Positions 35,824-47,132 of a stretch of DNA of 64,000 nucleotides are shown here, piece after piece. The stretch is from Solirubrobacterales bacterium (GTDB taxonomy: Bacteria > Actinomycetota > Thermoleophilia > Solirubrobacterales > Solirubrobacteraceae), in NCBI GenBank assembly GCA_003244205.1, contig QHBW01000093.1, forward strand, positions 1 through 64,000, read 5' to 3'. The translations under genes and the position numbers were made by a program. How positions within the stretch are numbered: position 1 is the first letter of the stretch; each line of letters begins with the position of its first letter. A model generated the notes under the pieces. That model worked only from the letters and a program-made list of their open reading frames with translations, searched no databases and was not told the origin of the DNA.

Positions 35824-37493
35824 GCCTCGGCACACTGCGCGTCCTGCCGCTCGGCGGCATGGGCGAGATCGGCAAGAACATGACCGTCTTCGAGTACGAC
35901 GGCCGCATTGTCGTCGTCGATGTCGGACTGCGTTTCCCCACCGCCGACATGCTTGGCATCGACCTCGTCCTGCCCGACTTCAGCTATCTGCGCGAGCGCG
36001 CACAGGACATCGAAGGGTTCGTCATCACCCACGGGCACGAGGATCACCTCGGCGCGCTGCCCTGGGTGATGCGCGAGCTGGGGCCCGATGCGCGCGCTGC
36101 ACCGGTCTACGGCGGCCCGCTGACGATGGCGATGGGCCGCTCCAAGCTCGACGAGCACCGCCTCAAGGACGTGCGCCTCGAGGACCTCGAGCCCGGCCGC
36201 GAGCTCGAGCTCGGCCCGTTCGTGGTCGAGCTCGTGCACATGACGCACTCGATACCAGACGCCTGTGCCGTGGTCTTGTCATGCGAGCTGGGCACCTCGC
36301 TGATCAGCGGCGACTACAAGTTCGATCAGACGCCCGTGGATGGCGAGCCCGCCGACGTCGCCCGCCTGGCCGAGCTCGGCCGCGACGGCGTGCTGCTGCT
36401 CTGTGGAGACTCGACCAACGCCGACCGAGCAGGGTGGTCGCCGTCGGAGTCGGGCGTCGGACCGCAGCTGGAAGAGGTCTTCTCGCGCTGCGAGGGTCGC
36501 ATTGTCGTCACCAGCTTCGCCTCCAACATCCACCGCGTTCAGCAGGTCATCGACGCTGCGCTGGCCCTCGGACGCAAGGTCTCGCTCGTCGGTCGCTCGA
36601 TGCGCAAGAACGTCAACATCGGCAGCCAGCTCGGGCACATCGAAGTGCCCGACGGCCTGCTCGTCCAGCCGCGCGAGATCGACGACTTCCCCGACCACAA
36701 GGTCGTCGTCATCTCCACCGGCTCGCAGGGGGAACCGCTGTCGGCCCTGCGCCGGATGGCCCACAACGACCACCGCCAGGTCACCCTGCGTCCCCACGAC
36801 ACGATCGTCTTCTCGGCCACCCCGATCCCGGGCAACGAGCGCGCCGTCAACGAGACGATCGATCGTCTCTACCAGATCGGCTGCGAGGTCATCACCACGC
36901 GCGACGCCCCGGTGCACGCCTCCGGGCATGGCTACCAGGAGGAGATCAAGCTGATGCTCAACCTCCTGCGGCCGCGCTATGTCATGCCGGTGCACGGCGA
37001 CGTCAAGCGCATCCACCTGCATGCCCAACTAGCGGAGGCGACCGGCGTGGACCCGACCGACATCTTCCGCGGCGAGAACGGGCTGCCGCTGGAGATCGAC
37101 GAGCAGGGAGCGCGCTTCGGCGAGCGCCAGCAGTCGGGCATGATCTTCGTCGACGGGGTCGACATTGGCGACCCCGCCGATGTCGCGCTGCGCGACCGGC
37201 GCATGCTCTCGGCGGACGGGATCTTCATCGTCGTCGCGACCATTTCGGGCCAGGACGGAGCCTCGGTGGCAGCGCCCGAGGTCATCTTCCGCGGCGTTCC
37301 CTTCCTCGACGAGGCCGATGGGCTCGTCGAGGAGATTCGAGACGTCGTCGAGGGCTCTCTGGCGCAGGCCGCCAAGGAGCAGATGCGCGAGATCGACCTC
37401 GTCCAGCAGCTCCTGCACGACGACCTCGCGGCGTTCGTCTACGAACGCCTGCGCCGGAGGCCGATGGTACTGCCGGTCGTCGTCGAGGTCTGA
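35820..37493 (+). CDS. rnj: Ribonuclease J
   Basis: 557 residues. Metallo-beta-lactamase/beta-CASP nuclease with 5'-3' exo- and endonuclease activity for mRNA decay and rRNA processing. Metal site THGHEDHLGALPW, further His in VELVHMTHSIPDA, beta-CASP region SDYKFDQTPVDG-like with CGDSTNADRAGWSPSES, and MPVHGDVKRIHLHAQLA. GTG start, GTGA overlap with dapA. Converges on the histidine kinase gene with 14 bp between stops. Confidence 0.95.
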   Translation: MSLGTLRVLPLGGMGEIGKNMTVFEYDGRIVVVDVGLRFPTADMLGIDLVLPDFSYLRERAQDIEGFVITHGHEDHLGALPWVMRELGPDARAAPVYGGPLTMAMGRSKLDEHRLKDVRLEDLEPGRELELGPFVVELVHMTHSIPDACAVVLSCELGTSLISGDYKFDQTPVDGEPADVARLAELGRDGVLLLCGDSTNADRAGWSPSESGVGPQLEEVFSRCEGRIVVTSFASNIHRVQQVIDAALALGRKVSLVGRSMRKNVNIGSQLGHIEVPDGLLVQPREIDDFPDHKVVVISTGSQGEPLSALRRMAHNDHRQVTLRPHDTIVFSATPIPGNERAVNETIDRLYQIGCEVITTRDAPVHASGHGYQEEIKLMLNLLRPRYVMPVHGDVKRIHLHAQLAEATGVDPTDIFRGENGLPLEIDEQGARFGERQQSGMIFVDGVDIGDPADVALRDRRMLSADGIFIVVATISGQDGASVAAPEVIFRGVPFLDEADGLVEEIRDVVEGSLAQAAKEQMREIDLVQQLLHDDLAAFVYERLRRRPMVLPVVVEV

Positions 37494-37507
37494 GCCGCCG
37501 CCCAGGG

Positions 37508-39019
37508 TCAGGCAAAGGCGTCCGCGGGTGCGCTCGCGCGAACCGCGCTCCGGGCCCCGGGGATCCGCACGACGAAGCGCGCGCCACGACCGCTCGCGGG
37601 GTGCTCGAGAGCAACCTCGCCGCCGTGAGAGTCGGCCACGGCACGCACAATCGCGAGCCCGAGACCGGAGGATCCGGCCCGCTCACCGCCACCGCGCACA
37701 AAGCGCTCAAAGACCTTCTCGGACATCTCCCCCGGCACGCCGGGGCCGTCGTCCTCGACCGTGATCAGGACGTCGTCGCCGGCAACGTGCATGCTGACGC
37801 GAATCTCCGTCCCCTCGGGCGTGTGGCGAACCGCGTTCTCGAGCAGGTTGAGGACCAGGCGGTGCAGCTCGTCGCGTACACCGACGACCCGGACGGGTTC
37901 CAGGTCAACCGAGAGGCGATGCTCGCCGGCGACCGGCTCTAGCTCGGCCACGGCCTCGGTCACAACCGCGCTGAGGTCCAGCTCGGCGCGCGGCGCCTCG
38001 CGGCCGGCGTCGGCGCGCGCGAGCAGCAGCAGGTCAGCCACGAGCCGGCGCATGCGCTGCGACGAGCGCAGGGCGGCGGCGGCGATCTCGTGGTGCTCGC
38101 CATGGAGGTCCTCGGCGAGCATCTCCAGGTTTGCGAGCACGGAGGTCAACGGCGTGCGCAGCTCGTGGGAGGCGTCGGCGACGAACTCGCGCTGGCGGTG
38201 CAGCGCCGACTCGGTCTCCGAGCGTGCGGAGTCCAGCGCCCGCAGCATGTTCTCAAACGTGCGCGCGAGCTCGGCGACCTCGTCGTCGGCAGCGGGGTGG
38301 GGGACATGCCCGCGGGGGTCGCGGGTGCGCTCGATCTCCTTCGCGCGTGCCGTCAGCTCCGCGATCGGGCGCATCGCGCGGCGAGCCAAGGCCAAGCCGG
38401 CCAGCAGCGCCAAGGCCGCGCCGCCGAGGACGCCGAAGAGCAGAAACGCGCGCACCCTCGTGAGCGTGTCGGTGAGCTCCGTGTCCTTGCGCGCGTACTG
38501 CAGGATCGCGCTGCCGTTGGTCACGACGGTCTCGCCGGTCGGGAGGTTCTCGAGCACCGGTATCACGCGGTACTCGACGCGGTAGTCGCCGACGCTCTGC
38601 GACGGCGAGGCTGGTCCGGGACTGCCGAGATAGGGCGCGGCCTTCGGCGTCTGACAGATCGTCAATCCGTCGTAGGTCATGTAGCGGATGACGGCGTCCT
38701 CGGTGATCGCCAGATCGGCGAGCGTGCTCAGCGCCGGACAGCTGATCTGGCTGCCACCCTTTATCAAGTACGGCGCGAGCGCGGTGTCGGTGGCGATGTT
38801 CTGCACCAGCTGGTTGGCGCTGGTCTGTACGCGGCGCGTGAAGTCGGCGCTCACCTGGCGCGTCGTGAGCAGCCCTACGACGACGGCGAAGCCCATCAGG
38901 ATCACCAGCGTGAGGACAGCCGAGGTCAGCCCCAGGCGCCAGCGGATCGAGAGCCGAGCCCACGGTCCGATGCTGCGGCGCTGGCCGCCGCGCGGGCCGC
39001 GATCAGCCGCGAAGGACAT
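37508..39019 (-). CDS. Membrane sensor histidine kinase
   Basis: 503 residues. N-terminal membrane helix (about 29-52), a periplasmic sensing region with two Cys (residues near 90 and 118), a second helix (about 190-215), HAMP linker, then HisKA with phospho-acceptor His in FVADASHELRTPLTSVLANL and HATPase_c with N box LVLNLLENAVRHTP, G1 VEDDGPGVP and GLGLAIVRAVADSHGG. Its ATG lies 17 bp inside the end of the response-regulator gene, so both are one operon. Overall shape is like MprB/MtrB-type kinases. The signal is unknown. Confidence 0.92.
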   Translation of the reverse strand: MSFAADRGPRGGQRRSIGPWARLSIRWRLGLTSAVLTLVILMGFAVVVGLLTTRQVSADFTRRVQTSANQLVQNIATDTALAPYLIKGGSQISCPALSTLADLAITEDAVIRYMTYDGLTICQTPKAAPYLGSPGPASPSQSVGDYRVEYRVIPVLENLPTGETVVTNGSAILQYARKDTELTDTLTRVRAFLLFGVLGGAALALLAGLALARRAMRPIAELTARAKEIERTRDPRGHVPHPAADDEVAELARTFENMLRALDSARSETESALHRQREFVADASHELRTPLTSVLANLEMLAEDLHGEHHEIAAAALRSSQRMRRLVADLLLLARADAGREAPRAELDLSAVVTEAVAELEPVAGEHRLSVDLEPVRVVGVRDELHRLVLNLLENAVRHTPEGTEIRVSMHVAGDDVLITVEDDGPGVPGEMSEKVFERFVRGGGERAGSSGLGLAIVRAVADSHGGEVALEHPASGRGARFVVRIPGARSAVRASAPADAFA

Positions 39020-39692
39020 ATCCGGCGCCCCGAATGGTGTGCAGCAGGCGCGGCTCCCCTCCCGCCTCGAGCTTGCGCCGCAGGTTGGAGACGAACACCT
39101 CGATCGTGTTGGTCATCGAGAAGGGGTCATAACCCCACACTTCGTCGAGCAGGCGCTGGCGAGAGATCACCAGGCGCTCGTTGCGCATGAGGTACTCGAG
39201 CAGCTCGAACTCGCGCTGGGTGAGCTCGACCGCACGCTCACCACGGCGCACGTCGTGAGTGTCGGGGTTGAGCATCAGATCGGCGACGGTCAACGACGCG
39301 GTGCCGCGGGGCGGACGCCGACGCAGCAGGGCGCGCAGCCGCGCAAGCAATTCCTGGCGCTCAAACGGCTTGACCAGGTAATCGTCGGCGCCGGCATCGA
39401 GCCCCTCGACGCGCGCCTCGAGCGCATCGCGGGCGGTGAGCATCAGGATCGCTAGGTCGGTCTCGGCTCGCAGCTGACGTGCGACTTCTACGCCGTCGAG
39501 CTTCGGCAGGCCGAGATCGAGGACGACGACGTCGGGCATGAACGCGCCGGCCTGCTCGAGCGCCGCGACTCCGTCGGCGGCGGTGCGCACCTCGTAGCCT
39601 TCGAGCCGCAGCGAGCGCTGCAGCGCATTGGCGATCTCCTCGTCATCCTCGACCACGAGCACTCTCGGCGCGCGCGCGGTGTTGATCGCCAT
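39003..39692 (-). CDS. OmpR/PhoB-family response regulator
   Basis: 229 residues. Receiver domain with acidic pair VEDDEE, phospho-acceptor Asp in DVVVLDLGLPKLDG, and Lys in DYLVKPFERQELLAR; C-terminal winged helix with ELTQREFELLEYLMRNERLV and NTIEVFVSNLRRKLEAGG. ATG 39692 is chosen because the receiver begins right after it; a TACCAT -10 lies 6 bases upstream, so the mRNA is leaderless. Divergent from ftsK with about 110 bp between. Confidence 0.94.
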   Translation of the reverse strand: MAINTARAPRVLVVEDDEEIANALQRSLRLEGYEVRTAADGVAALEQAGAFMPDVVVLDLGLPKLDGVEVARQLRAETDLAILMLTARDALEARVEGLDAGADDYLVKPFERQELLARLRALLRRRPPRGTASLTVADLMLNPDTHDVRRGERAVELTQREFELLEYLMRNERLVISRQRLLDEVWGYDPFSMTNTIEVFVSNLRRKLEAGGEPRLLHTIRGAGYVLRG

Positions 39693-39698
39693 GTGCAG

Positions 39699-39704
39699 AT
39701 GGTA
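39699..39704 (-). promoter_or_regulatory. -10 element of the two-component operon, leaderless type
   Basis: On the minus strand TACCAT lies 6 bases before the response-regulator ATG at 39692. No clear -35. Confidence 0.45.
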
Positions 39705-39802
39705 GGGCGGCTGGGTGGATCGGGACCGATGGGCGGGCGGGGAGCCGATTCCCGCGCTCGGCAGGGGTCGAAGCGGTAGACGTCGAAGTGTCTGGTGCCG
39801 CC

Positions 39803-42292
39803 ATGCCTGCGCGCCGCGTTTACGCACGTCCCAAGTCCCGTGCCCGCCGTTCTGCGCGAGGTACGTTGGCGCGCCTGGCCGTGCTCAACCAGCGCCAGCT
39901 GGACCTGCTGGGGCTCGCGCTGATCGCGCTTGGGGTGCTGCTTGGCTGCGTGCTCTATCTCGGCTGGTCGGGTGGGCAAGCCGGGGAAGCGATCGCCAAT
40001 GGCCTGGCGTGGCTGGTCGGTCAGTTGCGCTACGCGGCGCCGGCCGCCTTCCTGGCGAGCGGGGCGCTCGTGATCGCCCGACCGCTGCTCGCCTCCGCGC
40101 GACCACTCCGCGCGGGCGGTCTCTGCCTGCTCGCCGCAAGCGCGCTTGCGCTCGCAGCTGGGACGGGCGGGATCGGCCCCTCCGGCGCTCGCCACGGCTA
40201 CTGGGATCCGTCCTACTACCGCGTCCGCGGGGGCGCGCTGGGAGAGGCCCTCGACTGGGCAGCCACGACGCTCTTCTCCAGCGCTGGTGCCCACATCCTC
40301 GCCATTTTCCTCTTCCTTGCCGCGCTGCTGTTGCTCTCGGGCGCAACGGTCGCCGGCGTCATCCAGGCTACCCGTACGCACGTGCAGCTCGGCTCCGAGC
40401 GGCTGCGCGCGGCTACACGAGCTTCCTGGACGCACTCCGCCAGCGATCGTGCCGGCACTGCTGAGCTCGACGCGGTCCATCCGCCAGAGCCCAACGACCG
40501 CGAGCTGGTGGTACGCGCTGCCCATGTCGAGGCGCCGCCGCTCGACGGTGCCTCGCAGTTCGCTGATCTGCTCGATGCGGAGGACCTCGGCGGAGAGGAT
40601 GGGGGCGACGCACCCGAAGTCGTGCTCGTTGACCCTGACCACGGAGCGTCAGATGAGGTGGGGGGGACCGCAGACCTACCGGTCACGCTGGCCACAGGCT
40701 CGCTGACACCGCAGGGCCGCTATCGCTCCTCGATCACCGACGATCCCGGCTTCGTCTGGCGCGTTCCCGGCGCAAAGCTGCTGACGCGTTCCACGGGAGA
40801 GAACGCCAAGCCGGACACTGCTGGACAGGAGAAGGTCTCGGCGCAGCTACTCGAGGCGCTCGGCCACTTCGGCGTGCAAGCGCGCGTGGTCGGGCGCGTC
40901 ACAGGGCCCCACATCACACGCTATGAGCTGCGCCTGGCCCCCGGCACCAAGGTCGCGAAGATCAGCCAGCTCAAGGATGACCTCGCCTACGCCCTGGCGG
41001 CCACCGACATCCGCATCCTCGCGCCCATCCCCGGCAAGCAGGCGGTCGGGGTGGAAGTGCCCAATGCACGCCGCCGCATCGTGCACCTCGGCGACGTCCA
41101 TCAGGATCCGCCCGCGGACTGGTCCCCGCTGACCGTCTGGCTCGGCAAGGACGTCGCGGGCCGCGCGATCGGGGCCGACTTGGTCAAGATGCCGCACCTG
41201 CTCGTCGCCGGCACGACCGGCGCCGGGAAGTCCGCCGCGATCAACGCGATGCTGGTGTCGGTGCTGCTGCGCGCCACCCCGCACGATGTGCGCCTCGTGC
41301 TCGTTGACCCCAAGCAGGTGGAGCTCAACCACTACGACTCGATCCCGCACCTGCTCACGCCGGTGATCACGTCGCCGCGCCTGGCCGCGAACGCGCTCGG
41401 AAACCTCGTACGCGAGATGGAGGAGCGCTACGGCATGATGTCGCTGGCGCGCACGCGCACGCTGCCCGAGCTCAACCGCGTCCGTGGGGACCGCGGCGAG
41501 AAGGCGCTGCCGTACGTGCTCTGCGTGATCGACGAGCTCGCCGACCTGATGATGGTCGCCCCGGCCGATGTCGAGGACTCGATCATCCGCCTCGCCCAGA
41601 AGGCTCGCGCGGTTGGAATCCATCTGGTTCTCGCCACGCAGTCCCCCCGCGTCGATGTGATCACCGGCATGATCAAGGCCAACGTGCCATCGCGGATCGC
41701 CTTCGCCGTCAGTTCGCAGACCGACTCGCGCGTGATCCTCGACCAGGGTGGGGCCGAATCGCTGCTCGGCCAGGGCGACATGCTCTTCTCGCCGGTCGGG
41801 ACGAGCCGGCTGCAGCGGATCCAGGGGGCCTACGTCGACGAGGAGCAGATCGCCCGGATCACCGAGCTCTGGCGTGAGCAGGGCGAGCCCGAGCTCCACG
41901 AGCAGCTGCTGGCGGAGCTTCCCAAAAGTGAGGACGAGCAGGACACCGACGAGGATGGCTTCTCGCCCAACGAGGATCCGCTGCTCGAGGAGGCGATCGG
42001 GCTCGTTGCGCAGATGCAGACGGCGTCCACCTCGATGCTCCAGCGACGCCTGCGCCTCGGCTACACGCGTGCCGGCCGCTTGATCGACATGCTCGAGCGG
42101 CGCGGAATCATCTCGGGCTATGAGGGCTCGAAGCCGCGCCAGGTTCTGATCGCCGAGGGCGATGTCCCGCGCGTGCTGGCCAACCTCGCCGAGGCCGGGC
42201 GGGGAAGCTCACCGGTGTCGGTCCCCGGTGGCGCAGGCAGCCAGGAGACGGTGCAGACCGTTGCCGGTGACGAGCCAGCGAATCACCAGTGA
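39803..42292 (+). CDS. ftsK: DNA translocase FtsK
   Basis: 829 residues from ATG 39803. Pumps chromosome ends through the septum and triggers dimer resolution. Four hydrophobic segments within residues 30-190, a linker, the RecA-like motor with Walker A VAGTTGAGKSAAINAML and Walker B CVIDELADLMMV, and the DNA-reading gamma winged helix at the end (LLEEAIGLVAQMQTASTSML, YTRAGRLIDMLERRGII). A GTG at 39788 is an alternative start: TAGACG lies 5 bases before it and would fit the leaderless pattern. Divergent from the response regulator. Confidence 0.95.
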   Translation: MPARRVYARPKSRARRSARGTLARLAVLNQRQLDLLGLALIALGVLLGCVLYLGWSGGQAGEAIANGLAWLVGQLRYAAPAAFLASGALVIARPLLASARPLRAGGLCLLAASALALAAGTGGIGPSGARHGYWDPSYYRVRGGALGEALDWAATTLFSSAGAHILAIFLFLAALLLLSGATVAGVIQATRTHVQLGSERLRAATRASWTHSASDRAGTAELDAVHPPEPNDRELVVRAAHVEAPPLDGASQFADLLDAEDLGGEDGGDAPEVVLVDPDHGASDEVGGTADLPVTLATGSLTPQGRYRSSITDDPGFVWRVPGAKLLTRSTGENAKPDTAGQEKVSAQLLEALGHFGVQARVVGRVTGPHITRYELRLAPGTKVAKISQLKDDLAYALAATDIRILAPIPGKQAVGVEVPNARRRIVHLGDVHQDPPADWSPLTVWLGKDVAGRAIGADLVKMPHLLVAGTTGAGKSAAINAMLVSVLLRATPHDVRLVLVDPKQVELNHYDSIPHLLTPVITSPRLAANALGNLVREMEERYGMMSLARTRTLPELNRVRGDRGEKALPYVLCVIDELADLMMVAPADVEDSIIRLAQKARAVGIHLVLATQSPRVDVITGMIKANVPSRIAFAVSSQTDSRVILDQGGAESLLGQGDMLFSPVGTSRLQRIQGAYVDEEQIARITELWREQGEPELHEQLLAELPKSEDEQDTDEDGFSPNEDPLLEEAIGLVAQMQTASTSMLQRRLRLGYTRAGRLIDMLERRGIISGYEGSKPRQVLIAEGDVPRVLANLAEAGRGSSPVSVPGGAGSQETVQTVAGDEPANHQ

Positions 42293-42297
42293 TGATC

Positions 42298-42303
42298 TAG
42301 CCT
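42298..42303 (+). promoter_or_regulatory. -10 element of the RodZ-like gene, leaderless type
   Basis: TAGCCT, 7 bases before the GTG at 42311 and just after the ftsK stop. No clear -35. Confidence 0.4.
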
Positions 42304-42310
42304 CCTGGTC

Positions 42311-43099
42311 GTGACAGACATCGGCGCCAGCCTGCGCGAGGCGCGGATGCACGCGCGCATCGACATCTCTGAGGTCGAAGCGGCGACCAAGATCCGCGCC
42401 AAGTACCTCAGAGCGATCGAGAACGAGGAGTGGGACCTGCTCCCAGGGTCCACTTTCACCAAAAGCTTCTTGCGCACGTACGCCGAGCACCTCGGGCTCG
42501 ACGCGCGGCTGCTGGTCGAGGAGTACAAGCAGCGCTACGAGCGGCTCGCCGAGCACGATCTGCGTCCAATCGTTCCGCTCGGTGCCGAGCAGCGCGGCTC
42601 GGCAACGCGCGTGATCTCGCCCGGTGTGATCGCGGGCGTCATCGTCGTGGCGCTGCTTGGCCTGCTCTTTTTGATCGGGTCTCTGGGAGGGTCTGGCAGC
42701 TCGACGACGTCAGCACCGCCGCAGCGCGCGCCAGCGCCCGGCGCGCAGCTGCAGGCGCAGAGCCACGCGCACGCGGTGGCAGTCGCCCGCGCCCGTCGCG
42801 CCCGCCTGGCGCGCACGCGCGTCCAGCTCCAGGTGCTCCCGAGCGGTACGGTATACGTCTGCCTCGTCGACGACGCGGGGCACGTCCTGATAGCGGGCCG
42901 TGACCTCGGCGCCGGAGGCCCACCGCGGACCTTCACCGCCCACGGGTTTCGCATCACGCTCGGCAACGCCCAAGTCACGCTGCGGGTCAACGGCGTCGTG
43001 ATCACACCGCCGAACACCGCCACCGGTGTGGCCTACAGCCTGCGCCCCGGTGCACACCCTCTGCCGCTCCCCGTGAGCCAGGGACCGACCTGCTTGTGA
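42311..43099 (+). CDS. RodZ-like HTH membrane protein
   Basis: 262 residues. N-terminal helix-turn-helix of the Xre/RodZ type ([35 protein letters not shown]), a membrane helix (about 98-121), a low-complexity Ala/His/Arg stretch and an extracytoplasmic DUF4115-like beta domain ([19 protein letters not shown]). Such proteins link cytoskeleton and envelope shape. Here it lies between ftsK and cinA, as in other Actinomycetota. GTG start; GTGA overlap with cinA. Confidence 0.85.
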   Translation: MTDIGASLREARMHARIDISEVEAATKIRAKYLRAIENEEWDLLPGSTFTKSFLRTYAEHLGLDARLLVEEYKQRYERLAEHDLRPIVPLGAEQRGSATRVISPGVIAGVIVVALLGLLFLIGSLGGSGSSTTSAPPQRAPAPGAQLQAQSHAHAVAVARARRARLARTRVQLQVLPSGTVYVCLVDDAGHVLIAGRDLGAGGPPRTFTAHGFRITLGNAQVTLRVNGVVITPPNTATGVAYSLRPGAHPLPLPVSQGPTCL

Positions 43100-44430
43100 G
43101 TACGCGCGCTGGCATCCTCGTCACCGGTACCGAGGTACTCAGCGGAATCATCTCCGACCGCAACGGACCGTGGCTCTCGGCGCGCCTGCGAGAGCGCGGG
43201 ATCGATCTCGCCCACCTAATCGTGGTGGGCGACCGTTCCCAAGACATGCTCGCCGCGCTCGAGTTCCTGGGCCGCGAGGACGTCGATGTGATCGTCACCA
43301 GCGGTGGTCTCGGTCCGACCGCCGATGACCTGACCGCGGAGATCGTAGCGCGCTTCTGCGGACGCGAACCGGTGCTCGACGAGCAGCTGGAAAGGCGCAT
43401 CGCCGAGATCATCGCCCCGATGCGCAAGCGCTGGCCGCAGCTCGACGATGAAGCGATCCGGAGCTCCAACCGCAAGCAGGCGGTGGTTCCGGAAGGCGCC
43501 ACGGTGCTCGCGCCCGTGGGAACGGCGCCGGGGCTGGTAGTGCCCCCAGCCGAGGGCCGCGACGGACCCACGGTGGTCGTCCTCCCAGGGCCGCCACGGG
43601 AGCTTCAGCCGATGTGGGACGCCGCCGTGCAGACCGAGGCGTTTCGCGCGGCGACGACGGCGACGACCGTCTATCGCCAGGGCATCATGCGGCTGTTCGG
43701 GATCCCCGAGTCCGAGATCGCCGCAACGCTGCGAGCGCTTGCAAGCGAGGGAGTCCCTCTATCCGGGCTCGAGATCACGACCTGCTTGCGACGAGGCGAG
43801 ATCGAGATCGCCACACGCTACGAGCCCGACGCCGAAGAGCTCTACAGAGGATTCCTGGCCGCGGTCAGCGCCCGCCATCGCGACACGCTGTTCTCGGTGG
43901 ACGCCACGACCATCGACGACCTCGTCGCCAAGCAGCTGAGCGATGGCTCCACGGTCGCCACCGCGGAGTCCTGCACCGGCGGGCTGCTCGCCGCGCGACT
44001 GACCGAGCGCCCTGGGGCGTCCGCTTACGTGCTCGGTGGGCTGGTGGTGTACGACGACGACGCCAAGGTCCGGCTCGCGGGGGTCGATCCCGCTGTCATC
44101 GCTGCGCACGGCGCGGTCTCCACCGAGGTCGCCGTAGCGCTGGCCGACGGGGCGCGCATGCGCCTAGACGCCGCCCTCGGCGTCGGCATCACCGGCGTTG
44201 CCGGACCTGATGGCGGGACAGCGGCCAAGCCGGTTGGCAGGGTCTGCCTTTCGGTCTCCGGACCGGGGGAGATGAGGTTGACCCGCAGCGTTGATCTACC
44301 CGGCGATCGCCTGGCCGTGCGCGACCGCTCGGTGACGGTGGCGATGCACATGTTGCATCGCGTGCTGCTCGGCGAGCACGACGGACCGCGGATCGCCCCG
44401 GGCGGCGAGCGTAGCGTCCCGGCTCGGTGA
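43096..44430 (+). CDS. cinA: CinA-family protein, full length (ADP-ribose pyrophosphatase / NMN amidase)
   Basis: 444 residues. N-terminal MoaB-like domain ([47 protein letters not shown]) and C-terminal PncC-type NMN deamidase domain ([32 protein letters not shown]) with the catalytic Ser in AESCTGG. Acts in NAD repair. GTGA overlaps at both ends link it with the RodZ-like gene and thpR, an order (cinA, thpR, recA) also known in other bacteria. Confidence 0.93.
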   Translation: MSTRAGILVTGTEVLSGIISDRNGPWLSARLRERGIDLAHLIVVGDRSQDMLAALEFLGREDVDVIVTSGGLGPTADDLTAEIVARFCGREPVLDEQLERRIAEIIAPMRKRWPQLDDEAIRSSNRKQAVVPEGATVLAPVGTAPGLVVPPAEGRDGPTVVVLPGPPRELQPMWDAAVQTEAFRAATTATTVYRQGIMRLFGIPESEIAATLRALASEGVPLSGLEITTCLRRGEIEIATRYEPDAEELYRGFLAAVSARHRDTLFSVDATTIDDLVAKQLSDGSTVATAESCTGGLLAARLTERPGASAYVLGGLVVYDDDAKVRLAGVDPAVIAAHGAVSTEVAVALADGARMRLDAALGVGITGVAGPDGGTAAKPVGRVCLSVSGPGEMRLTRSVDLPGDRLAVRDRSVTVAMHMLHRVLLGEHDGPRIAPGGERSVPAR

Positions 44431-44984
44431 GCGGCGCCTCCGCGGACCGCGGACGCCTCTTCATTGCCCTCGAGCTCCCGCTCGAGCTCCGCCGCGCACT
44501 GTCGGCGTGGGCTGCCGAGCCGATCGCTCGGCTCGGGCTGCGGGCGCTTGCAACCGAGCAGATGCACGTCACGGTCGCCTTCTTGGGGGCCCAGCCACTG
44601 TCGCGGGCACCGGCTTTGGGCGATCTGGTCGGGGAGCAGGCTCGCGCCGTCGAGGATCTCCTCGTTGGCACAGCGCTCTTGCTGCCGCGGCGGTCCCCGC
44701 GCGTGCTCGCCGTCGAGCTCGAAGATCGATCCGGCAGCTTCGCCGGGCTGCACACCGGCGTCATCGATGCCCTCGCTGGTCTCGGCCTCGGGACAGCAGG
44801 CCCCTCGCGGCGCGTTCTCCCGCACGTCACCGTCGCGCGCGGGCGCCCGCGTAGTGACCTTGGCGTCGTGGTCCCACGGCTGGGCGAGCCGTTTGCGGCC
44901 AGCGCGCTGACGCTCTTGCGCTCCCACACGCTTCCGGACGGGGCTCGCTATGAGATGCTCCGACGCGTGCGCCTGGCGCCCTAG
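44427..44984 (+). CDS. thpR: RNA 2',3'-cyclic phosphodiesterase
   Basis: 185 residues. LigT/2H family; hydrolyses 2',3'-cyclic phosphate ends of RNA. Both HxTx motifs are visible: MHVTVAFLG near residue 47 and LPHVTVARG near 130. GTG start overlapping the cinA stop by GTGA. Length is normal. The physiological RNA substrate is unknown for the family. Confidence 0.9.
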   Translation: MSGASADRGRLFIALELPLELRRALSAWAAEPIARLGLRALATEQMHVTVAFLGAQPLSRAPALGDLVGEQARAVEDLLVGTALLLPRRSPRVLAVELEDRSGSFAGLHTGVIDALAGLGLGTAGPSRRVLPHVTVARGRPRSDLGVVVPRLGEPFAASALTLLRSHTLPDGARYEMLRRVRLAP

Positions 44985-45088
44985 TCTGGTCGGCGCTCCC
45001 GGCTAACGGGGTGACTGGGGCCACGAACCGCGGCGCGGTTGCAGGGCCTCGTTTACAGTCCGGTCACGCGTAGTGCCAGCGACTGCGA

Positions 45089-45094
45089 TATGTT
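45089..45094 (+). promoter_or_regulatory. -10 element of the VOC gene, leaderless type
   Basis: TATGTT, 6 bases before the ATG at 45101. No clear -35. Confidence 0.4.
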
Positions 45095-45100
45095 CGAGCC

Positions 45101-45880
45101 ATGGGCGAACGAACACAGTACGCCCCTGGCACGTTTAGCTGGGCCGACCTGAGCACGACCGACCAGGACGCCGCCAAGGCCTTCTACGGCGGGCTCTTCG
45201 GCTGGGTGGCCGACGATCGTCCCGTCGGCGATGGGGTCGTCTATTCGCTGATGCAGCGCGACGGCAAGGACGTCGCCGCGATCTCCGCCCAGCCGCAGAT
45301 GCAGCGCGACGCCGGGCTCCCGCCGACCTGGAACTCCTATGTCACGGTCGACAGCGCAGACGCGACCCTGGAGCGTGCCAAGGAGCTCGGGGCGACCGTG
45401 CACGCACCCGCGTTCGATGTGATGGACGCCGGCCGCATGGCCGTCATCCAGGATCCCCAGGGCGCCTTCGTGATGGTGTGGCAGTCCAAGGACCACATCG
45501 GCGCGTCGCTCGTCAACGCACCCGGTGCCCTTTGCTGGAACGAGCTTGCCTCGCCCGACCTCGACGGATCGGCTGCCTTCTACGGCGGTCTTTTCGGTTG
45601 GACGCTCGAGCCGTTCGAAGGCAGCCCCACGCCGTATCTCATCGTCAAGAACAGCGACCGCGCCAACGGCGGAATCCGCCCGAACGATCCGCCGGGCATG
45701 CCGCCGCACTGGCTCGTGTACTTCGCCGTCGAGGACATCGATGCCGGGCTGGCCAAGGTCGAGGAGCTTGGTGGCACGAAGCACGCAGGTCCGATCGACA
45801 TTGGGATCGCCAAGATCGGCATCGTGCAGGACCCCCAGGGCGCTACGTTCGCGCTCTACGCCGGCCAGCTCGAGTCCTGA
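45101..45880 (+). CDS. Two-domain VOC (glyoxalase-fold) protein
   Basis: 259 residues in two homologous halves of the vicinal oxygen chelate fold: each has the block AAKAFYGGLFGW / SAAFYGGLFGWTLEPF, and an end block VIQDPQGAFVMVW / IVQDPQGATFALY. Likely a small-molecule binder or dioxygenase-like enzyme; metal ligands are incomplete, so activity is uncertain. Single gene between thpR and recA with a leaderless-type promoter. Confidence 0.85.
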   Translation: MGERTQYAPGTFSWADLSTTDQDAAKAFYGGLFGWVADDRPVGDGVVYSLMQRDGKDVAAISAQPQMQRDAGLPPTWNSYVTVDSADATLERAKELGATVHAPAFDVMDAGRMAVIQDPQGAFVMVWQSKDHIGASLVNAPGALCWNELASPDLDGSAAFYGGLFGWTLEPFEGSPTPYLIVKNSDRANGGIRPNDPPGMPPHWLVYFAVEDIDAGLAKVEELGGTKHAGPIDIGIAKIGIVQDPQGATFALYAGQLES

Positions 45881-45915
45881 GCCGCGCCCGCGCTGCGCGG
45901 GGTCGTGTGACGTGC

Positions 45916-45932
45916 TCGCACCAAGTGTGCGA
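45916..45932. promoter_or_regulatory. Inverted repeat upstream of recA
   Basis: TCGCAC-N5-GTGCGA, a perfect 6-bp inverted repeat, about 80 bp before the recA start. It could be an operator, but it does not resemble the GAAC-N4-GTTC LexA box. A TAGCGT hexamer (45973-45978) downstream may be the recA -10, giving a leader with AAGGAG. Confidence 0.3.
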
Positions 45933-46011
45933 CGAGGGTCGCCGCAAGGCCCGATCCGTCCGAAGAGGGCCCTAGCGTGTCTCGTCCAATGCGCCTCAAG
46001 GAGCCTTGCCG

Positions 46012-47121
<1,110 letters not shown>

Positions 47122-47132
47122 GCTCCGGCCGG

